Of a stretch of DNA of 64,000 nucleotides, positions 61,787 through 64,000 are shown piece by piece (position 1 is the stretch's first letter; each line of letters opens with the position of its first letter). This stretch comes from Gracilimonas sp046602855. GTDB taxonomy: Bacteria > Bacteroidota > Rhodothermia > Balneolales > Balneolaceae. The notes under the pieces were generated by a model. That model saw nothing but the letters and a program-made list of their open reading frames with translations. It was not told where the DNA came from and searched no databases. The stretch spans positions 806,001-870,000 of the forward strand of contig NZ_JBKINJ010000001.1 of assembly GCF_046602855.1 (NCBI RefSeq). Reading direction: 5' to 3'. The translations under genes were made by a program, and so were the position numbers.

Positions 61787-62699
61787 GTATGCGATTCATC
61801 AAGGCTTCATAATATGCCGGATATCTTGATCTGAGATCATCGAATGGTTCAATATGGATATGTTTATATCCCAAATGATCGGCCTGGCGAAAACGATCAT
61901 ATAACTCTTTTGAAAGTTGTTTTAAATCACCATTATAACAGATCACATTATCTTGATATACATGCGAAGCTGATTGCATCAGGTACATTGTATGATCATT
62001 GAACGTACTGATGCCTTTATACACTACATGAGCTTGCGGTTTGTAATGTGAATACTTTTGACCGGGGCTTTTAGGAGTATCATCATTGTTTGTATACTCT
62101 TCGATGATCTTTAAGCCGGTAACAGACTTGAGTTCATCGGCTCCGATCTTTCCGGGTCTCATGATAATTATATGATCATCCTGGAATCCAATAACCGTGG
62201 ATTCTAACCCAACTTTAGTGGAGCCGCCGTCAATAATCGGAAAATCATCTCCAAAATCTTCTTTCACATGTTCTGCTTTGGTTGGGCTGGGTTTACCGGA
62301 ACGGTTCGCACTGGGCCCGACGAGGGGACCCGTTTGCTTTATAAATTCAAGTGCCTTTGGGTGGGAGGGAATCCTAAGGGCTACGGTTGATAAGCCAGCT
62401 GTGACAGAGTCCAAAACCTCTCTCTTTTTTGGTAGAACAAATGTGAGTGGGCCCGGCCAGAAATGCTTCATAAGTAATTTAGCGACTTCAGGGATCACCT
62501 CAACAAAATCTTCTGCCTCTTTAACATTTGACAGGTGAACAATAAGGGGATTATCGGAAGGCCTGCCTTTGGTTTCAAAGATCCTTTGAATAGCTTCAGG
62601 ATCCCATGCATCAGCACCAAGCCCATATACGGTTTCTGTTGGGAAAGCCACAATACCACCTTCATGGATGATTTTCACAAATGGGGCAAGATCAGACAT
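61770..62699 (-). CDS. L-threonylcarbamoyladenylate synthase, Sua5 type
   Basis: A 309-residue two-domain Sua5. It forms threonylcarbamoyl-AMP for the t6A37 modification of ANN-decoding tRNAs. The YrdC domain (about 1-190) shows GGIVAFPTETVYGLGADAW, KGRPSDNPLIVHL, VALRIPSHPKAL, GPSANRSGKPSPT and STVIGF. An SPGQKYSHYKPQA linker follows, and a C-terminal Sua5 domain. The short TsaC form lacks this last domain. The ATG overlaps the mfd 3' end by 8 bp. Confidence 0.95.
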   Translation of the reverse strand: MSDLAPFVKIIHEGGIVAFPTETVYGLGADAWDPEAIQRIFETKGRPSDNPLIVHLSNVKEAEDFVEVIPEVAKLLMKHFWPGPLTFVLPKKREVLDSVTAGLSTVALRIPSHPKALEFIKQTGPLVGPSANRSGKPSPTKAEHVKEDFGDDFPIIDGGSTKVGLESTVIGFQDDHIIIMRPGKIGADELKSVTGLKIIEEYTNNDDTPKSPGQKYSHYKPQAHVVYKGISTFNDHTMYLMQSASHVYQDNVICYNGDLKQLSKELYDRFRQADHLGYKHIHIEPFDDLRSRYPAYYEALMNRIQKTLG

Positions 62700-64000
62700 G
62701 GACTTCAGCTTTATATAGTTGTTTAAGGAATGATAGTGCTTTTTCTATATCAGGAATCTCCTGAATAACGAAGCGTACGGTATCTTTCTTTTGAATGACC
62801 TGGAATTTATCGTTTTTAAGTTGTTCAATACTCTCAAGTATTTCCTGAAATTTACCGCCATCGAAGAAATTTTTACCTGCATCTGAATCTTGTTTTGGGC
62901 AAATCATCCACATTCTGTCAGCACGGATCGTAACCTTTGTAAAGAAATTTAGCGAAGCAAATAACTTGATCTTGCTGGCAAGGATCAGATAATTGGTTTC
63001 TTTTGGTATTGGGCCAAATCTATCCTTAATCTCTTCCTGCCATTCATCAATTTGTTCGGGTTTTTCAGCTTCCGAAAGTTTACGATAAAGATTGAGTCTT
63101 TCAACATTATCCGATACATAATTCTGAGGCAGAAGGGCAGTTTCATCAAATTCAACGGTTGTTTCAGGGTGCTCGATCTCAATATCAACATTATCAAACA
63201 TATCGCTAAATTCTGTGCGCTTGAGTTCGTTAACTGCATCATTCAGGATCTTGGTGTATAGATCGAAACCAATATCGTTGATAAACCCACTTTGTTCAGC
63301 TCCAAGGATATCACCGGCTCCGCGAATGTCAAGATCACGCATGGCAATGTTGAAACCGGAACCAAGATCTGAGAATTCCTCTAAGGCCAAAAGTCTTTTA
63401 CGTGCTTCAGGGGTTAGAGTCTTAATTGGATTGGTAAATAAGTAGCAAAATGCCTTACGATTCGATCTTCCTACGCGACCTCGAAGCTGATGTAGTTCTG
63501 CTAAACCAAAATGGTTGGCATGATTGATTATAATAGTGTTAGCATTGGCAATATCGATTCCATTCTCAACAATATTTGTTGATACGAGCACATCGAATTT
63601 ATGCTGATAGAAATCATTTATTATTTTTTCAAGCTGGGTTCCACTCATTTGCCCATGACCAAACCTTACCCTGATATCAGGCACAAGACGTCGGACCATC
63701 TCCGCGATCTCTTCTATATTTTTCACTCTGTTATGGATAAAAAATACCTGTCCGCCTCTCGACACTTCCTGCAATATGGCATCGCGGATCAATTCCTCAT
63801 CAAAACTATGAATTTCGGTATAAACCGGCTGTCTGTTGGGTGGAGGTGTATTTATTACACTCAGATCACGGGCGCCCATGAGGGAGAATTGTAGCGTTCT
63901 TGGGATCGGGGTTGCTGTTAATGTTAAGACATCCACAGTAGCACGGAATTTTTTTAGTTTTTCCTTGGCCGATACTCCGAATCGTTGCTCCTCATCCACT
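62692..64000 (-). CDS. mfd: Transcription-repair coupling factor Mfd, C-terminal part (5' end outside window)
   Basis: The frame runs off the right edge, leaving about 436 codons. Mfd removes stalled RNA polymerase from damaged DNA and recruits UvrA. Seen are helicase motif II (DEEQRFGVSAKEKLK, right at the edge), ALTATPIPRTLQFSLMG-like motif III, motifs V and VI (VSTNIVENGIDIANANTII and QLRGRVGRSNRKAFCY), the TRG segment, and the C-terminal D7 domain. RecG shares the helicase part but not this C-terminus. The gene continues beyond base 64000. It overlaps sua5 by 8 bp. Confidence 0.95.
   Translation of the reverse strand, partial: VDEEQRFGVSAKEKLKKFRATVDVLTLTATPIPRTLQFSLMGARDLSVINTPPPNRQPVYTEIHSFDEELIRDAILQEVSRGGQVFFIHNRVKNIEEIAEMVRRLVPDIRVRFGHGQMSGTQLEKIINDFYQHKFDVLVSTNIVENGIDIANANTIIINHANHFGLAELHQLRGRVGRSNRKAFCYLFTNPIKTLTPEARKRLLALEEFSDLGSGFNIAMRDLDIRGAGDILGAEQSGFINDIGFDLYTKILNDAVNELKRTEFSDMFDNVDIEIEHPETTVEFDETALLPQNYVSDNVERLNLYRKLSEAEKPEQIDEWQEEIKDRFGPIPKETNYLILASKIKLFASLNFFTKVTIRADRMWMICPKQDSDAGKNFFDGGKFQEILESIEQLKNDKFQVIQKKDTVRFVIQEIPDIEKALSFLKQLYKAEVHV

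Noticed and set aside
1..64000. CRISPR arrays, insertion sequences, rRNA or tRNA genes
   Set aside because: Intergenic gaps were read on both strands; no regularly spaced repeats, transposase motifs or tRNA cloverleaf features were seen.

Overview
The window looks like ordinary chromosome from a Gram-negative member of the Bacteroidota/Balneolota group, most likely a Balneola-like bacterium. The lineage is inferred from gene content and family flavour; no search was possible. Supporting signs are a low G+C content (about 40% by eye), an atpD-atpC pair detached from the other ATP synthase genes, a bacillithiol deacetylase, an ECF sigma/FecR/STN-type TonB receptor cascade, several Bacteroidota-style envelope proteins, and outer-membrane genes (TolC, LpxH-like hydrolase, beta-barrel proteins). 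No tRNA, rRNA, CRISPR array, transposase or phage gene was seen.

Layout. 1-8526: end of alanine racemase, an FKBP lipoprotein, a minus-strand rpiB-glyA-tatC run, an inositol-phosphatase-like gene, a GNAT/RimK-like ATP-grasp fusion, an unknown membrane protein and bshB1. 8667-15871: an efflux locus with two FtsX/MacB-type permeases, three small membrane proteins, then TolC, an HlyD adaptor and the ATPase, closed by a strong terminator. 15948-31499: mainly minus-strand housekeeping and envelope genes (outer membrane protein, rsgA, lon, second outer membrane protein, UvrD/PcrA helicase, valS, rsmB, DUF4139 protein). 31977-38921: atpDC, a secreted DUF4350-like protein, then polyprenyl synthase, LpxH-like hydrolase and penicillin-binding protein on the minus strand. 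39019-52501: a long plus-strand run joining glycolysis (pfkA, pgi), a deoxynucleoside kinase, the DUF177-rpmF-plsX-fabH-fabD-fabG-acpP-fabF-rnc fatty-acid cluster, mgtE, thyA-folA and an odd two-component protein. 52498-64000: HD phosphohydrolase, thioesterase, M42 peptidase, a four-repeat fasciclin lipoprotein, TonB receptor, FecR, ECF sigma factor, Sua5 and the 3' part of mfd.

Pathways. The plsX-fab-acpP block supplies acyl-ACP for phospholipid and lipid A; LpxH-like hydrolase, polyprenyl synthase and the bifunctional PBP serve envelope synthesis. ThyA, DHFR, deoxynucleoside kinase and the HD phosphohydrolase all touch the dNTP pool. The sigma-FecR-receptor trio should sense and import a ligand whose identity is not visible; a fasciclin lipoprotein sits directly downstream.

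Most unusual points: (1) a short hybrid two-component protein (51755-52501) whose ATP-binding domain is missing except for its last strand, while phospho-acceptor His and receiver residues remain; (2) two unannotated structured segments, 31617-31870 upstream of atpD with mutually exclusive helices ending in a T-run, and 25400-25618 with its own promoter-like and terminator-like sequences; (3) the GNAT-RLAN-ATP-grasp fusion, a predicted amide ligase without known product; (4) several hairpins and inverted repeats close to start codons or between genes. I saw no complete, clearly new multigene system; the structured RNA candidates and the kinase-less hybrid are the best leads.
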